The notes under the pieces were generated by a model, which had not been told where the DNA came from, did not search any database, and saw only the letters and a list, made by a program, of their open reading frames with translations. A stretch of DNA of 27,432 nucleotides from Acephala macrosclerotiorum (Eukaryota > Ascomycota > Leotiomycetes > Helotiales > Mollisiaceae): NCBI GenBank assembly GCA_014904845.1, contig MU119689.1, positions 1 through 27,432 of the forward strand, given 5' to 3'. The translations under genes were made by a program, and so were the position numbers. Shown here piece after piece: positions 14,252 to 25,400 of the stretch (the stretch's first letter is position 1; each line of letters opens with the position of its first letter).

Positions 14252-14867
14252 ACTTTAAATATTAAAATGCTAGTACATTACTTATTAATTCTATAATTGC
14301 GCAATTTTTAAAAGAAGTTCTAAAGAGTCTTTTTCTAGTAAATATAATCGTAATAAGTATTTATAATCAATAGAATCAATCGTAGTAATTCAATATAAAA
14401 AACGAGAGTTTTAAAGAATATTTTTTTTATTGTGAAACTCTACTAGAAATGCGTTTTTGTTTTAAGTATTAAAATACTCATTTAAATACTGAATATTTTT
14501 ATAGTTGCGCAGTTTTCAAAAAGAGTCTCAAAAAGTCTTTTCTTGGAATTACATACTAAAGAAAGTAATTTAAATTGATTAAATCGATCGTAGTAATTCG
14601 ATATAAGAGACGAGAATCCCAAAAAGTGTTCTCTTGGTGTAAAATCCCGGAAGTGCGTTTTTGCCTTGGGCATTAAAGTATTTACTTAGTGCTGGACATT
14701 TCTATAGTTGCGCAGTTTTCGAGAAAAGTCTTAGAAAGTCTCTCCCTGGAATTATATACTAAATAAAGTAATCTAAATTGATTGAATCGATCGTAGTAAC
14801 TCAATATAAGAAACGAGAGTTCTAGAGAGTGTTCTCTTAATAATATAAGACTTCGTAATGCGTTTTT
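14252..14867 (+). repeat. 205-bp tandem array, three clear units
   Basis: Units start at 14252, 14459 and 14663, with a fourth beginning at 14868, giving periods of 207, 204 and 205. Shared landmarks are 'gcgttttt' at each junction, 'ttgcgca' at 14297, 14505 and 14708, and 'gtagtaa' followed by 'gacgaga' or 'aacgaga' late in each unit. Units two and three also share 'aatcgatcgtagtaa'. Between units two and three nearly all differences I could align are transitions (C/T or G/A), in both directions, as expected from RIP acting on duplicates. The first unit is the most A/T-converted and the junction of units two and three (14630-14700) the least. No rRNA spacer, tRNA or telomeric motif is recognised. 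It may be a satellite or the internal repeat of a mobile element. Confidence 0.85.
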
Positions 14868-15041
14868 ACTTTAGACACTAAAAATTTATCGGTTTATCGA
14901 TTTCATCGCTCGATAGAATCTAGAATTATTACTCTATTTTCAAATGCTTATAAAACGCTCAAATTAAGAGCTATTAGCTTGAAACTTGAAATAAGAATAA
15001 ATTACTAAAATCGAAGATTTTGAAGCTTTTTGCAAGAGCGT
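14868..15041 (+). other. Partial repeat unit and transition to the hairpin segment
   Basis: The first bases ('actttagacactaa') match the beginning of the tandem unit, after which the similarity fades. The remainder is of intermediate GC, with words such as 'atcgctcga' (14905-14913) and 'caaatgcttataa' (14941-14953) that recur near 21.5-21.7 kb. No open frame, RNA gene or regulatory site can be supported. Confidence 0.4.
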
Positions 15042-15146
15042 TTTTGCGAGGCCTGCGAAGCAAAATGTACGTCGAGTATCGAAAGAAAAAGTTCGTTCGC
15101 AGTCGACTCGCAAGCGAGCCAATCAGCGAACGAACTTTTTCTTTCG
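15042..15146. repeat. Intact GC-rich foldback segment with perfect 21-bp inverted repeat
   Basis: The arms at 15080-15100 (begins 'cgaaagaaaaag', ends 'ttcgttcgc') and 15126-15146 are exact reverse complements over 21 bp, with a 25-base loop. The loop holds a smaller stem 'ctcgc'-aa-'gcgag' (15107-15118), the palindrome 'agtcgact' (15101-15108) and a 'ccaat' word at 15119-15123. Just upstream, 'ttttgc' (15042-15047) pairs with 'gcaaaa' (15060-15065). CpA and TpG steps survive here, so the segment is essentially unmutated, unlike everything around it. It resembles the terminal inverted repeat or foldback part of a small non-autonomous mobile element. A structured non-coding RNA or a binding-site cluster is also possible. 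No target-site duplication could be identified. Confidence 0.7.
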
Positions 15147-15149
15147 GAA

Positions 15150-15199
15150 CGAGAGAAACATTTTTAAATTAAAAATTTAAAATTTAAAATATTTTCTCG
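15150..15199. repeat. Second, imperfect stem-loop next to the hairpin
   Basis: The left arm at 15150-15165 (begins 'cgagagaaac') and right arm at 15186-15199 (ends 'attttctcg') pair imperfectly, with one bulge and a mismatch. The mismatch is of the type a C-to-T change would create. The interior is A/T only. It marks the point where the island's composition collapses back to the AT background, and may be the mutated continuation of the foldback structure. Confidence 0.4.
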
Positions 15200-16399
15200 A
15201 ATTATCGTAAGTATTTTTTTTATTTTATTTTTTTCAAATTTTATTTTTTTTTATATTTTTTATAATTTTTAAAAATTTTAATTTAATTATTATTTAATAT
15301 TTTAATTAGTTTTCAATTGATTTTATTTAAAATTACATAAAAAAAATTATTAATATTTGTTTTTATATACTCGATTAATCTTTTAAAAAAAGTAATAAAA
15401 TTTTTTAAAATATTTATATTTCGATTAATTTTTTTATTTGTTTTAAATATATAATTAAAAAATTTAATTTTTTTAAATTATTTAAATTTTTTAATTTTAT
15501 TTATAAATATAAATTCAAATTTGTTTTTATTTTTTAATTTTATTTATTATTTATTAATTTTTTTAATAATTTATATTAATTTTTATTATTAAACGAAATA
15601 AAATTAATTTAAAAAATTAATATAAATTTAAAATAATTAAATTTTATAATATTTTTTTAATTATTAAAATATAAAATTTTTTTGTAATTTTTTTATAATT
15701 TTATTTTTATTTTTTATTTTTATATTAATAATTTATAATTTTTTTTAAAATGAATAAAATTTAATTTTACGAAATTTATATTAAAAAATTTTTTAAAAAT
15801 TCTCGTTTAAATATTATTAAAATTTTTAAAAGAAAATTTTAAAATATTAATTTTTTTTTTTTTAAATCGATATTAATTTAAAAACGTATTAAATTAATTT
15901 TTAATTTAAAAAAAAAAAAAATTTATTAATAAAAATAATTTTTTAATTTGTAAATTAATTATATTTTTATTAATTGTATTTTTAATTAATAAATAAATTT
16001 TTTTTTAAATTATTTTTAATAATAAATATAATAAAAATTAAATTATTATTAATTTTAATAATAATAAAATTAATCGTAAAATTATATAAAATACGATTAT
16101 AAATTTTTTTTTTCGAATTATTTAATATGAATAATATAAATAATATAAAAATTATTATTATTAATATAAATTTTTAATAAGTTTTTTCGAGTTATTTTAA
16201 ATATATTATTAATTAAAAAAATTAAATAAATTATTTTTAAAAATTTTTTATAAAAAGTTTTTATATTTTTTATATTATATTAAAATAAAAATAATTATAT
16301 ATATATATTTATTTGTTTTATTTTATTTCAAAATAAAATATTAAATTAATTAAATTACAATTATTATTAATATAAAAAAATATATTATAATTATATATA

Positions 16400-17460
16400 T
16401 TAATAAAAATTTTAATTCGATTAATAAAAAAATTAATTTCGAAATATTAAATTCGTTTTTATTATTTGAACTCGTTTAAATATTATAATTAAAATATTAA
16501 AATCGTAATTTTTTCGTTTTTATAATCGTTAAAATATATAAAATTTAAATTATAATTTTATTAATATAAAATAATTATTATTAATTTCGTTTATAATTTT
16601 AAAAAACGTTTTTTTAAAAATATAAAAATTATTAAAATTTCAAAATAAATTAAATATAATAATATTTTTAAAATTAAAATTTTTATTAAAATTTTTATTT
16701 ATTATAAAATATAAATTTAATATTTTAATATTATTATTGAATTATTATATTAATTAATTAAAAAAACGAATTTTTTAAATAAAGAAAATTATTATAATAT
16801 TTTTATAAAATAAATTAATATCGATTTTTATATTTTATAAAATTTATTATAATTCTATTAATAAATAAAAAATAATTATTTTAAATATTAATATTAATTA
16901 ATAAAAATATAAAAAAATACTCGATTAATATAACGATAAAAAACGAAAACGAATAATTTAATACGAATTCGAATTTTAAAATATTATTAAACGAAATTAT
17001 AAAACGATAAAAAAAATATTAAAATATTTTAAAATGTTTTTATAAATTATAATTTCAATTATATAATATTTATTTTATTTTTAAAACGAACGTTAATACG
17101 TTTTTCGTTGAATTAAATCAAATAATAATAAATTTTTTTAACGTTTTAATTATTCGTTAATTCGTTTAAATACGATTATTCGATTTCGAAATTAAATATA
17201 TTAAAAAAAATATTTATATTATTATAAACGAATTATTTAAAAAACCGCGAATAAAAACGATAATTTAAAAAAGAAATTAATAAATTTATTATAATCGAAT
17301 TTAATTATATTAAAATAATTTTAATTTTAATTAAAAAAAAATAAAATTAATCGAAAAATTAAAAATAAATTATTTATAATTAAAAATAAATACGTAAAAC
17401 GAGAATATTTATTTAAATTTAATATTTTTATTTTTTAATTTTTAATATTAATCGTATTTT
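16400..17460. other. CpG-dense tract, possible relic of a mobile element or gene
   Basis: CpG pairs are dense and fairly evenly spread. The 60 bases from 16921 hold six, the 60 from 17161 four, and the 60 from 17221 four, including the rare 'ccgcg' at about 17245. A length near 1 kb with raised CpG suggests formerly GC-richer, perhaps coding, sequence in which only CpG-containing codons kept their C and G. I tried reading short stretches for integrase or reverse transcriptase residues and could not recognise any. Identity therefore stays open, and the borders are approximate. Confidence 0.4.
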
Positions 17461-20327
17461 TTATATATATCGTATTAATTACTTTTTTTAAAATTAATAA
17501 ATTATTAAATAATAATAATAATAATAATTATTTTTTTTTAATAATAATTATTTGAATTTTTTTTAAAATATTACTTAATATTTAATAATTTTAAAATGAT
17601 TAAAATAATTTTCAAAAATAAAATTCTATAAATTAATTCGAGAATTTATTGATTATAATATTCGAAATAAAATATTATAAATTTTTTTTATTAAATTTTA
17701 TTTATTTCGATTTATTTTAAACGATTTAAAATAACGTAAAATAATTATAATTTAAATTATATAATAAGTTCAAATATATTAAAAAGAAAATTTATTATCG
17801 AATAATTAATTAATATTATTAAAAAAAAATTATAAAAATATTCGAGATTTTATAATAAATTATAATAATTATTAATATAAAAATAAATTAAAAATATAAA
17901 AAAAATTTATATTTTTAAAAAATAATTTTATTATTTTATTATATTAAAATAAACATAATTAAATTTTCATAATATAAAATATTTAATAATTGAATTATAA
18001 TACGAAATAATTTTTTTAATTAAATTAAAATTAAATTAATAAAAAATTCGATTTTTAAAAAAATTATTAAATTTATTTATAATAATATTATTTATAAATA
18101 CGACGTTTTCAATATATAAAATTAAATAAAAAATTCGAATTTAAAAAAATTATTATTAAAAAATTAAATAATTTTACAATTAAACGAATTATTATTTTTA
18201 TATATAATTCGAAAATAATTAAAATAATTAAATAAAAATATTAATTTATTATTATCGTATTAATTATTTTAATAAAAAAAAAATAAAAAAAATTAATTAA
18301 AATATTTATTAATTATTTTTTTTACGAATCGAACGATTATTTATAAATTAATTAAATATATATTATTTTATATAATTTATAATAAAAAAATTTGTTTTAT
18401 TTATTAAAATTCGATTTTTTTATTTAAAAATTTTTCGATTAAAATAAAATATATAATCGAGTGAAATTTTTTAAATTAAAAATTAAAATATAAAATAAAA
18501 ATATAAAAAATTAAATTATTATATAAATAATTAAATTTATATTAAATTTATTAAATAAATTAATTAAAAAAAATTATTTGCTCGAAAAAATAAATAAAAT
18601 AATAATTTGAAAATTATATATTAAAAATTATTTAAAATATTTTATTAAAAAAATAAATATTAAAATTTTTTAAATAATAATAAAAATATAAATATAAATA
18701 TTAAAAAAAAACGATTAAAAAATTTTATAATAAATAAAATATTTAAAAAATTAAAAAAAAAATTAAAATTATAATTCGTATTTTTAAATTTAATAAAATC
18801 GAAAAAAATAAATATATACGATTTTTTAACGATTAAATAAATAAAAAAATTTTATTAAATTTTAAAATAATAATAAATTTTTAATTAAATTTTTTATTTT
18901 TTTATTTATAATAAATTTTTTTTTTTATTGATTTTTTTTAAAAAAATTTTATTTATTTTAATAAATTTTATTTACGTTTTAAAATTTGTAATTTTTTTTT
19001 ATTATAATTAAAAGTTTTTTATTATATAAAAAAATAAAATTATATTATTATTATTTTTTTTAATATTTTTTTTTAATATTTTTTAATATATTTAAACGTA
19101 TTTCGATTATATTTAATTATATTTAAATTATATAAACGTTTATTAATATTATATTTATTATAATTTATAAAAAATAAAATAAATTTTTTTTTTAAAATTT
19201 TTTAATTAAAATTTTTTAATTTTATATTAATTTAAAAATTATAATTTTTTTTTTGTATTATTTATTTATTTTTTATTTTTTTAAATTTTAATTTATATAA
19301 TTTTATTAATCGAATATATTTTTTTTATAGAAATAATTTATAAATATTTATTTATTTATTTTTTTCTTTTTAAAATTTATTTAATATATTTTATAAAAAA
19401 TTTATATAAAATTTTTTATTTAAAATTAATATTATAATATTTTAATTATATATATTAATATATTTTAAAAAAAAAATTTATAAAATTTTTTTTTGTAATT
19501 TTTAATTATTTGAAATACAATTTTTATTTTTTATTTTTTTAATATAATTTTTTTATAAATATAAAAACTTATAATTTTTTTTAATTTTATTAATAAATTT
19601 TTTTTTAAATTTATACGATTTTTATTTTTAAAATTCGATTAATTTATTATATTATTTTTACGTATAAATTTTTTAATTTTAATTTTAATTTTTGAAAATT
19701 TTATAATATTATTATTATATTTTAAAAAAACGTTTTATTAAACTTTGAAAATACGAATTTCATATATAAAAAACGAAATAAAAATAATTATAATACGTTT
19801 ATATAAATCGTATAATACGATTTTAATAATTTATAAAAAATTATTAATAAAAAATTATTTAAAAAAAAATTACAATTAATAATATTAATAATTAAATAAA
19901 AAAAAATTTAAAATAATATATAATTTTAAATAAATTTTTTTTTTAAAATAAATAAAATTAAAAAATCGTATATCGCGTTTTAATAAATTCGATTTAATTT
20001 AATTAAAACTTTTAATAATATATTTAAATATTATAATTAAAAAAAAATTTAAATTTAAATATTTTAATAATTTATTAAAGTTTTTATTAATAAATTTTAT
20101 AATAAATATATATATTAAAAATTCGAATAAATATTTTATATAAAACGTTTTACATTTTAAAAAATTATTAAAATTATTAATATGATTATTATTAAAAAAA
20201 AAAATTATAATATATTATTTATAAAAATATTAATATATTTAAAAAATATAAATTACGATTTAATAATTATAAATTTAAAAAATAATTAATTATTATTATT
20301 AATATTTTTTTTTAATTAATTTTATTA

Positions 20328-20330
<3 letters not shown>

Positions 20331-20367
<37 letters not shown>
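20331..20367 (+). repeat. (AAT)n microsatellite, about 12 units
   Basis: This is the longest trinucleotide run noticed in the window, uninterrupted AAT for about 37 bases. Slippage is the simplest explanation. It may be polymorphic between strains. Confidence 0.9.
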
Positions 20368-20370
<3 letters not shown>

Positions 20371-21475
20371 TTATTTTTATTATTATTAATTTTTTTATAT
20401 AAGTTTTTTTATTTTTTTTTAAATTTTTCAATTTGTTTTTTTTTATTTCGATTTTTATATTAATTAAATTTAAAAAAATTATTATTAATAATAAAAAATA
20501 TTATAATATATTTATATTTATATTAAAAAAATATAAAATTATTATTATTTTATTATAATTTAATATTATTTTATTTCGATTAATTTATAAGTTTTAATTA
20601 AATAATATACGATTAATAATTAATTATACGTATAATATAAATAGTATTTAAAAATTAAACGTTATTTTTTTTTATATTTTAAATTTTATTAATCGTATTA
20701 AAATTTTAAATATTATTTATAATATTTATAAATACTCGTTTATTAAATAATTTTATTAAATTTATTATATAACGTTTTATAGAAATTTCAATTTATATTT
20801 TAAAAATAATAAAAAATAAATTAAAATTATAAAAATATAATTATTTAAAATTTACGAATTATATATTAAAAAATAAATTTCGATTTATTTAAATTTATTT
20901 TAATATTTATTTTTAATTTATAAATATTTTTATTAATTTTTATTATAAATAAAAAATATTAATAAAAAATCGATTTTAATTTTTATAAATTTTTATTATT
21001 TTTATTTTTATTTTATAAAATTTTTTTAAAAAAAATTAATATATTAAAATTTTATTATTAATAAAAAATTTTAACGAATTTTTTTTTATATAATACGTAT
21101 TTTTTTTATTATATAATTTTTATAAATAAATTTTAAATTATAATTATTATTTTATTATTTTTTTTAAATTTATTCGTAATTTAATAATTTTAAAAAAATA
21201 ATAATATTGAAAAAAAAATTTTATTAATTATTTTATCGAAAAATATATACGTTAATAATATTATTAAAAATATTAATTTAAAATTAAATATTTAAATAAA
21301 TTTATTAAACGCGTATTAAAATATTAAATTATAAAATTAAAAATTATTAAATTTTAATATTTTTCATTAAAATTTATATATAAATTAATAATCGTTTTTT
21401 ATTCGATTAATTATTAAAAATATTGAAATATTAAATAAAAATAAAAAATAAAAATATTAATATTATTTAAAATTT

Positions 21476-21795
21476 GATCGTAAAATCGATCGATTCAAAT
21501 AAAATTTACGCGCGTAAAAAATTGTTAACTCTATATACGAGTAATTACAAATGCTTATAATTGTTTATAAATAATTATAATTTAATTGAAATATTTAAAA
21601 ATTAAACGATTCAATTGATTAAATATAATTATATAAAAATCGCGCGTAATCGTTTACAATCGCTCGAAAATCGAAAATTTTAATATTTTTATTAATTTAA
21701 ATATATTTATTAATCGATTATTATTAAACGTCAAAGATTTAAATATACAATTATTATATAATACGTACTATTAATAAATTGCTAGTATTATTAAT
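21476..21795 (+). repeat. Second, more decayed relative of the island repeat family
   Basis: GC and word complexity rise here compared with the flanks. Several words occur in the same order as in the island. 'tacgagt..tt.caaat' at 21536-21552 matches 13835-13851 with two mismatches in 17. 'aacgatt' occurs at about 21605 against 13893. 'ctcgaaa' occurs at 21663 against 13945. The 'tacgt...attaa...gctagta' sequence ending at 21787 matches the start of the unit at 14252, ending at 14275. The distance from first to last landmark is 245 here and 434 in the island; the difference of 189 is close to one tandem unit. I infer a shorter copy of the same family, decayed further. It also holds two copies of 'cgcgcgtaa' (21509, 21641) and no open frame. 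Confidence 0.5.
21505..21518. repeat. 14-bp perfect palindrome with a CGCGCG core
   Basis: The sequence 'tttacgcgcgtaaa' is its own reverse complement. Three consecutive CpG pairs are exceptional in this window. The right half recurs as 'cgcgcgtaa' at 21641-21649. It could be a protein-binding site of the parent element or simply CpG-rich remnant sequence; nothing here separates the two. Confidence 0.55.
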
Positions 21796-22302
21796 AATTA
21801 ATTAATTTATAAATTTTTTTTTTTAATATTAAAATATTAAAATAATATTATTTTTTATTTTTTATTTTTTTATTTTATATAAAATATATAAAAAAAATTC
21901 GTTTTTTTAATATATATAAAAAAAATATTTTATTTTATTTTTTAATAAATTATAAATTTTTATTTCGTATTAAATTTAATTTTTATTTTATTTAATATAA
22001 ATTTTATTATTTTATTGAATTATTTATTATTTAATTAAATTTTTTTAATTTATAATAAAATATTAATTTATATAATATATAAAAACTATAATTATTTTTT
22101 TAAAAATCGTATTAAATATTTAAAAACTTTGAAAAAAATTTTAAAAAATTTTAAATTTATTAATAAATTTATTTTTTATTTTTTAATTAAATTAATTTTA
22201 ATTAAAAATTATTTTTAATTATTTTTTATTTTTTACGTATTATTATTATAATTATAATAATTTTATTCGATTTTATAAAATTAAAATAATTTGTAATAAA
22301 TT

Positions 22303-22460
22303 TAATTTATATTAAACGATTATTTTATATAGAAAAAAAAATATAAATTTAAAAAAAAAAAATTTTTTATTGAATTTTTTTAAGAAAAAAACTTTTTATA
22401 TATATACGTTTAAATAAATTATTTGATTTTATATGTAATTTATCGTATAATTATTTAAAA
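22303..22460 (+). repeat. Dispersed two-copy repeat, copy B
   Basis: This is the partner of 1262-1370, in the same orientation. It shares an identical 21-base block (22311-22331) and a 70-base block (22391-22460) at 57 of 70 positions. Between them it has about 50 A/T bases that copy A lacks, so either this copy gained or copy A lost that piece. It keeps a few more G and C outside CpG than copy A does, for example in 'taagaaaaaaacttttt' and 'atttgattttatatg'. Ends are approximate. Confidence 0.6.
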
Positions 22461-25400
22461 TTAAATATAAAATATAAAAACAAGAAAACTTTTATTAAAT
22501 TTATTTTTAATTTTTATAAAAAAAATTTTAAATTAAAAAAATATATAAAAAAATTTTAATATTTAAATTTTTTTTTATTATTTTTTTTTTAATTTTTTTT
22601 ATAATTTTTTTTTATATTTTTTTTTTTACGATTTTTACGAATTTTTTTTTTTTTGATTTTTTTAAAAAAAAAAAATTTTATAATTCGAATTATATATATA
22701 TTTTTTTATAATCGATATAATAATAATAATAATATTAAATTAAATTATAATAAATATTTCGAATTATTTTATAAAAAATAAAAAAAATTTAAATTATTAA
22801 TAATTGAAAATTTTTAAATAAAAATTTAATATTCGATTATATTTTTTTTATTAAAAAATTTATAATTCGAGTTTTTTATAATAATAATAATATTTTTTAT
22901 TAATTTTATTATTTCGATTAAATTTATTTTAATTTTAATTATAATCGAATAAAAAAATACGAAAGAAATTTAAAAATTAAAAATATTAATCGAAATCGTA
23001 TAATCGAATTATTATAATTAATAAATACGTTTTTTTTATTAATAAACGATATTCGAAAGAAAAATTTATTAAATTGTAATAATATTAATAATAAAAAATC
23101 GAATTTTCGAAATTTTTTAAAAGTTTATAATTAATTTATTTAATTTTTAAAATAAAATATATTTTGTAATTATTTAAAAACTTTATTAAAATATATATTA
23201 TTTAAATTCTTTTTAAAATAATTAATAATTTATATTCGATTAAATATAATATTTCAAATATTTTAAATAAAATTAATAAATAAATCAAAAACGTTAATTT
23301 CGATAATTTTAAAATATTTTATAAAAATATTATAATCGTAAATTTAAAATTCGATTTTTTTATTAATTTTTATATAAATAATTATTTAAACGTATTATAG
23401 TATTTTTTTTTTAAATAATTTTTAATTTTAATTCAATTTTTATTTTTAATATAAAATATATTAATTTTTATTACGTTTATAAATTTTAATTTTTTATTTT
23501 TTTTTATTTTTTTTATTTTTTTACGATTTAAAAATTCAATTTAAAACTATTAAATAAATTAATTTTTTTTAAAAAAATTGTAATTTTAATTCGTTTTTTT
23601 TTTAATTATCGATAAATTTTATAAATTAAATTATTCAAAACTAAAAAAATTTATTATAATCGTACGAAAAAATTATTTGATTTTTTTCGTTCGTATTAAT
23701 ATAATATTCGAATAAACGTTATAATAAATAAAATGTAATATAAATTTTATTAAATAAAAAAAAATCAATAAAAGTTTTAATATCGAAAATTATTAAATAA
23801 TTAAAATTAATATTTTTTTTTAATATTTTTTTTTAATAAATTTAAAATAATTTAATTTAATTATAATTATAAATAATCGTATAATTAAAATACGAATTTT
23901 TCATTTTAAAAATATATTTATATTATAAATATATTTTAATATAATATATAAATTAAATTAATAAAATTTTTTATATAATTTAATTATAATTTTATAAATA
24001 TATAATAAAATTTATTTTTTTTTTTTAATTCGTATTTTTAATGTAAAAAAATATTTATTATAAATATTTAAATTTATATTAAATTATATTTCGATTGAAA
24101 AAAAGTTTTTTTTATTAAAAATCACATAATATTAAATTTTTTTTTAAAAAATATTAAAACGATAAATCGATTAATAATTTAATAAATAATTTATTAATTT
24201 AAAAAAAAAAAATTTATTAATTACAATTTAAAAAAAATTGAATTTATTTTTAAATAAAAATTTAATAAAATCATCGATAAATTATTCGTTTATAAATATA
24301 TATTAAAATTTAATTTGTTTAAATATTATTATATTATATATTTATTTTTTTCAAATATTAATATATTTTATTTAAACGTAAAATTAATTATTTTTTATAA
24401 AAATAATAATTTTTTAAATATTATAATAAATAATAATAATTGTTTATTTTTAATAAAATGTTTTTATTAAACATTTGTTTAATTATATTATTTTCTTATA
24501 ATTTAAATTTCGATTATAAATTCGAATTCGTAAAACGAAAAAATAATTATAATTTATTTTTTAAAAAATTAATTAATAATATTATTTTCGACGTTAAAAA
24601 TAAAATTATTAATTAATTATCGAGTTTTTTTATTATTAGTTTAATTAATATTTAAATAATTTATTAATAATTAAAAATTACTATAAAAAGTAAATTTATA
24701 ATTTAAAATAAATTGAAAATATTAAAAAAAAATTTAATTATAAAAATATATTTTATTATCGAGTTCGAAATAAAACGATTAATTATAAATATAATAAACG
24801 AAATATTAAAATATAATTCGAATATAATATATATTAAAAATTTAATAAATTATTAATATTTTTTAATTTTAAAAAATGTAATTATATAATTTTAAAATAA
24901 TATAATTATATAATTTTCAAATATTAAAATGAAATAATTAAACTTTATATTTATTAAAATAATTAATAGTTTATAATTTTTTATTTTAAAATCTCAAAGT
25001 ATTTTATTAAATACGATTTTTATTTTAATTATAAAATACGATTTTAACGATTTCGAATAATAATTATATTAAAATAAAAATTAATCAAATTGAAATTATT
25101 TATTTAAAAACGATTATTAAAAATAATTTTAATTTAATTAATCTTTTTACGATTTATTTTAATAATAAATAAATTATTAATATATATAATAATAATAATA
25201 TTTTATTTATAAAAAATATTTATATTAATATTTAATAATTTAAAATTTATTTAAATTAAAAATTCGAAAAAAATATTATATTAAATTTTTAATATTTATT
25301 TTAAATTATATAATATACGATTAAATTTATAAATACGATTAAATTTATTATTTTATATAAATTTTTTTTAATTTTATTATATAAAAACGTAATTTTAATT

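Larger units (their letters stand above)
13780..15200. other. Less-mutated, GC-richer island inside the AT-isochore
   Basis: Composition changes abruptly near 13780 and again near 15165-15200. Inside, CpA, TpG, CpT and CC/GG steps reappear. The 60 bases from 14641 contain 24 G/C (40%) and the 60 from 15061 contain 29 (48%), against about 3% at the window's left end. From left to right it holds decayed tandem units (13791-14251), clearer tandem units of about 205 bp (14252-14867), a partial unit and transition sequence (14868-15040), and a nearly intact segment with a perfect inverted repeat. The left part is more A/T-converted than the right. The longest open frame, 63 codons on the minus strand at 14482-14673, lies inside one repeat period. 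It is closed by stops in the neighbouring unit, so I do not call it a gene. The island could be a late-arriving mobile or satellite element, or old sequence that escaped mutation. Confidence 0.75.

Noticed and set aside
14482..14673. 63-codon open frame on the minus strand with an ATG at its start
   Set aside because: It lies within one period of the 205-bp array, in the least-mutated part, where stops are rarer simply because GC is higher. The same frame in the neighbouring unit (14663-14867) meets a stop after about ten codons, so it is not conserved between copies. The product has no recognisable motif, signal or membrane segment.
13790..15200. tRNA, 5S rRNA or CRISPR array inside the island
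   Set aside because: No cloverleaf with a GGTTCGA-type T arm was found. The repeat unit of about 205 bp with diverged copies does not fit the short identical repeats and unique spacers of CRISPR.
16900..17250. Possible integrase or reverse-transcriptase remnant
   Set aside because: Reading the frames by eye gave no ordered set of conserved residues, and stops interrupt every frame. Only CpG density supports a former coding origin.
23053..23064. 12-base match 'tcgaaagaaaaa' to the left arm of the hairpin at 15079-15090
   Set aside because: The match does not extend convincingly in either direction, and the complementary arm is absent nearby. A chance match in A-rich sequence is likely.
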